A DNA stretch of 64,000 nucleotides from Cylicocyclus nassatus (taxonomy: Eukaryota > Nematoda > Chromadorea > Rhabditida > Strongylidae). The position numbers and the translations under genes are program-made. This document shows, piece by piece, positions 62,400-64,000 of this stretch; position 1 is the first letter of the stretch, and each line of letters opens with the position of its first letter. The stretch covers positions 86,818,636-86,882,635 of the forward strand of contig CATQJL010000112.1 of assembly GCA_958299035.1 (NCBI GenBank). The letters are read 5' to 3'. Under the pieces are notes generated by a model. The model had not been told where the DNA came from, made no database searches, and worked only from the letters and a program-made list of their open reading frames with translations.

Positions 62400-63680
62400 T
62401 TACTAGCGGCCCTGAAAATCTCTCGGCTGGAGGTTGTAGAGCGCCAATGCTGTACCATCGCGCAATTGAATCAGCAAGTAGCTCCTTAATTGTTAGTTCT
62501 TTTTTTAATAGGAAGTATTTTTGTGGTTCTACATGCAAAGTACTTTGTTTTGATTATATAACTGTGTTGCAGCAAATTGCAATTTTTCGCAGTGTCTTGT
62601 TTTAGCAAGCTAAATATAATAAGAATTTTTAAGAAAAGAAAGAATAGAATTCATTCCCGGCAATTGTTATTTCTATTTAATTATAAAGCAACAAAAGTGC
62701 ACTTTTCGTTTCCATTTTCGCATTGTAAATATATGCAACCAACGGTTTTGTTCAACATTCAGAATAAACTTTTCTTTTGCTTTGTGCAGCATTGAAAGCC
62801 TTACATTCAACGCCATTCTAAGAAAAGTCACGTGATAGCTCACACTTTTTAGTTCCTCCTACTTTCACAACTCATCAGAAACAGCTTCACATCCAGCCAA
62901 TTTAACCAAAATACTTGCGAGAATGTTCAGGCCTGAAAGAAATTCTGAGCTTATCCCAAAATCTGATAATTTTATATGCGATTACATACACCATGAGCCA
63001 GCAACGTTTTCACTGCGCAGCTGATCATTTTCACTCGTCTGCAAAAATCTATTTTCCTTTGTCAAATTTAGAATTTTTTCAGATGCTTTTGAAAACCGGA
63101 TGCCAATGTTTTCGAAATCACAAAAGGTTTGCGTGATTTAAACAATGGAAACTATTTTCGCTTTAGCACCCTTTGCCACCAACTTTTCGAAAGATTTTTA
63201 TGTTAAAGAAAGTGAGTTTAACACCCTCATCTTTTTGTAAAGCATGTTTAGTAAAGGGCGCAATCCACTTTGAAGCAAGCCTTAATCCAGCGTCCAACTT
63301 TTTTCCAACTCAACATAACTTGAACTTTTTGGGCTGGAGTACGCATATTATCAGATAGCATTTTTCAAAACGCGTATGACATATGTTCTTATTAAAGTGG
63401 CTATACATTATTCTTCAAGGTGTTTCCACTTTAAATTACTCGATTTTCTAATCTTTGTTGCGAGATTGCATTGAAATTTTATTTATTTATTTGGTGATCT
63501 GGTTTTTGTTTTATGTTTCCAAGGAAGGATAACAGATCGCGTGGGAGATTAAAATGATATGCACATCGTCAGATCTCTCTTTGTGAGCTGATTTCAAATC
63601 TAGCTTCCATATCTGCGATGCCGTTTTCTAGAAGGGATTATGAGAGGTTAGAAATTGAAGTAATTCGGGAATGCATAACG
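62400..63680. other. No gene recognised
   Basis: AT-rich. It includes at 63410-63525 the second copy of the dispersed repeat seen at 34889-35012. No coding similarity found. Confidence 0.35.
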
Positions 63681-63951
63681 TGCTTTGAAATCCAACTTGG
63701 GAGTACATGACTAGCAAGATACTGAGTGTACTGATTTCAAGAAATGCTCGCATTTAAAGGGAATACAATTTATAAACCACTGATAAAGTTCTGGAAAAAG
63801 CTATGAGCAGCAATCCAAATTTGGCAAATATACAGCGCCATACCTCAAGAATTAGTTAATCAAAATACTTCTTTGTGTTTTCGTTAATTGTGAACATTCC
63901 TCGAAATCAATGCACTCAATACCATGCTAGCCCAAGTTGGATTTCAAAGCA
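63681..63951. repeat. Foldback with 21-bp perfect inverted arms
   Basis: TGCTTTGAAATCCAACTTGG at 63681 is exactly inverted at 63931-63951. The 230-base loop is AT-rich and non-coding. Possibly a small MITE; flanks show no clear duplication. Confidence 0.55.
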
Positions 63952-64000
63952 TATGATACATTGAAACCCTAATGACTTCATACATTCAACCGCTCTTAAC

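Overview
The window reads as nuclear DNA of a nematode, most probably a hookworm-like strongylid. The evidence is a many-exon gene with introns of about 45-55 bases and TTTCAG-like acceptors, RTE-type and CR1-like LINEs, Penelope-like elements with a GIY-YIG domain, Ty3/gypsy elements and very many small DNA transposons. No bacterial gene order, CRISPR array or rRNA is visible. The species call is an inference; no database was searched.

Two host genes can be supported. The main one is a CLN3 (battenin) orthologue on the minus strand. Its exons could be chained by phase from 28199 down to a stop codon at 10453, giving about 422 residues without the unresolved first exon. Most of its introns are tiny, but two are bloated by transposons. 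The 12.3 kb intron 14611-26890 holds a decayed RTE LINE, a 948-bp palindromic MITE, a 4.1 kb gypsy element sitting inside an older hAT-like element, and a hAT MITE. The 3.7 kb intron 10588-14329 is almost wholly one Penelope-derived inverted repeat and appears to use a GC-AG splice pair. The second gene is a small acidic two-exon protein on the plus strand (9153-9524), which converges tail to tail with the CLN3 gene.

Layout: 1-1949 no recognised gene; 1950-3320 a TTCGAATA-rich hAT-like element (8-bp target duplication) with two Helitron-like insertions; 3.9-4.8 kb decayed MITE and Helitron remnants; 5.8-8.8 kb a foldback MITE, a Penelope-like pseudogene and a LINE fragment broken by a TTAA MITE; 9.1-9.5 kb the small gene; 10.4-28.4 kb CLN3 and its intronic transposons; 28.8-40.7 kb mostly foldback DNA transposons in unique AT-rich DNA; 40.8-42.1 kb a CR1-like LINE 3' end; 43.5-46.3 kb nested mariner-type elements; 48.2-50.3 kb GCCGGCA-rich sequence, a perfect 53-bp palindrome and a 126-bp tandem repeat; 50.4-51.7 kb three MITEs side by side; 52.57-56.61 kb a second LTR element without reverse transcriptase, with a MITE inside its gag; 56.6-61.6 kb a train of palindromic elements separated by (TA)n; 61.7-64 kb another hAT MITE and unique DNA.

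The window is best described as a transposon graveyard, with some very recent arrivals (both LTR elements have one mismatch between their LTRs), built around a conserved lysosomal membrane protein gene. I saw no operon-like or defence-like system. The most unusual items are the pol-less LTR element with an unidentified C-terminal domain, the self-inverted Penelope structure filling one CLN3 intron, and the chain of MITEs inside (TA)n tracts.
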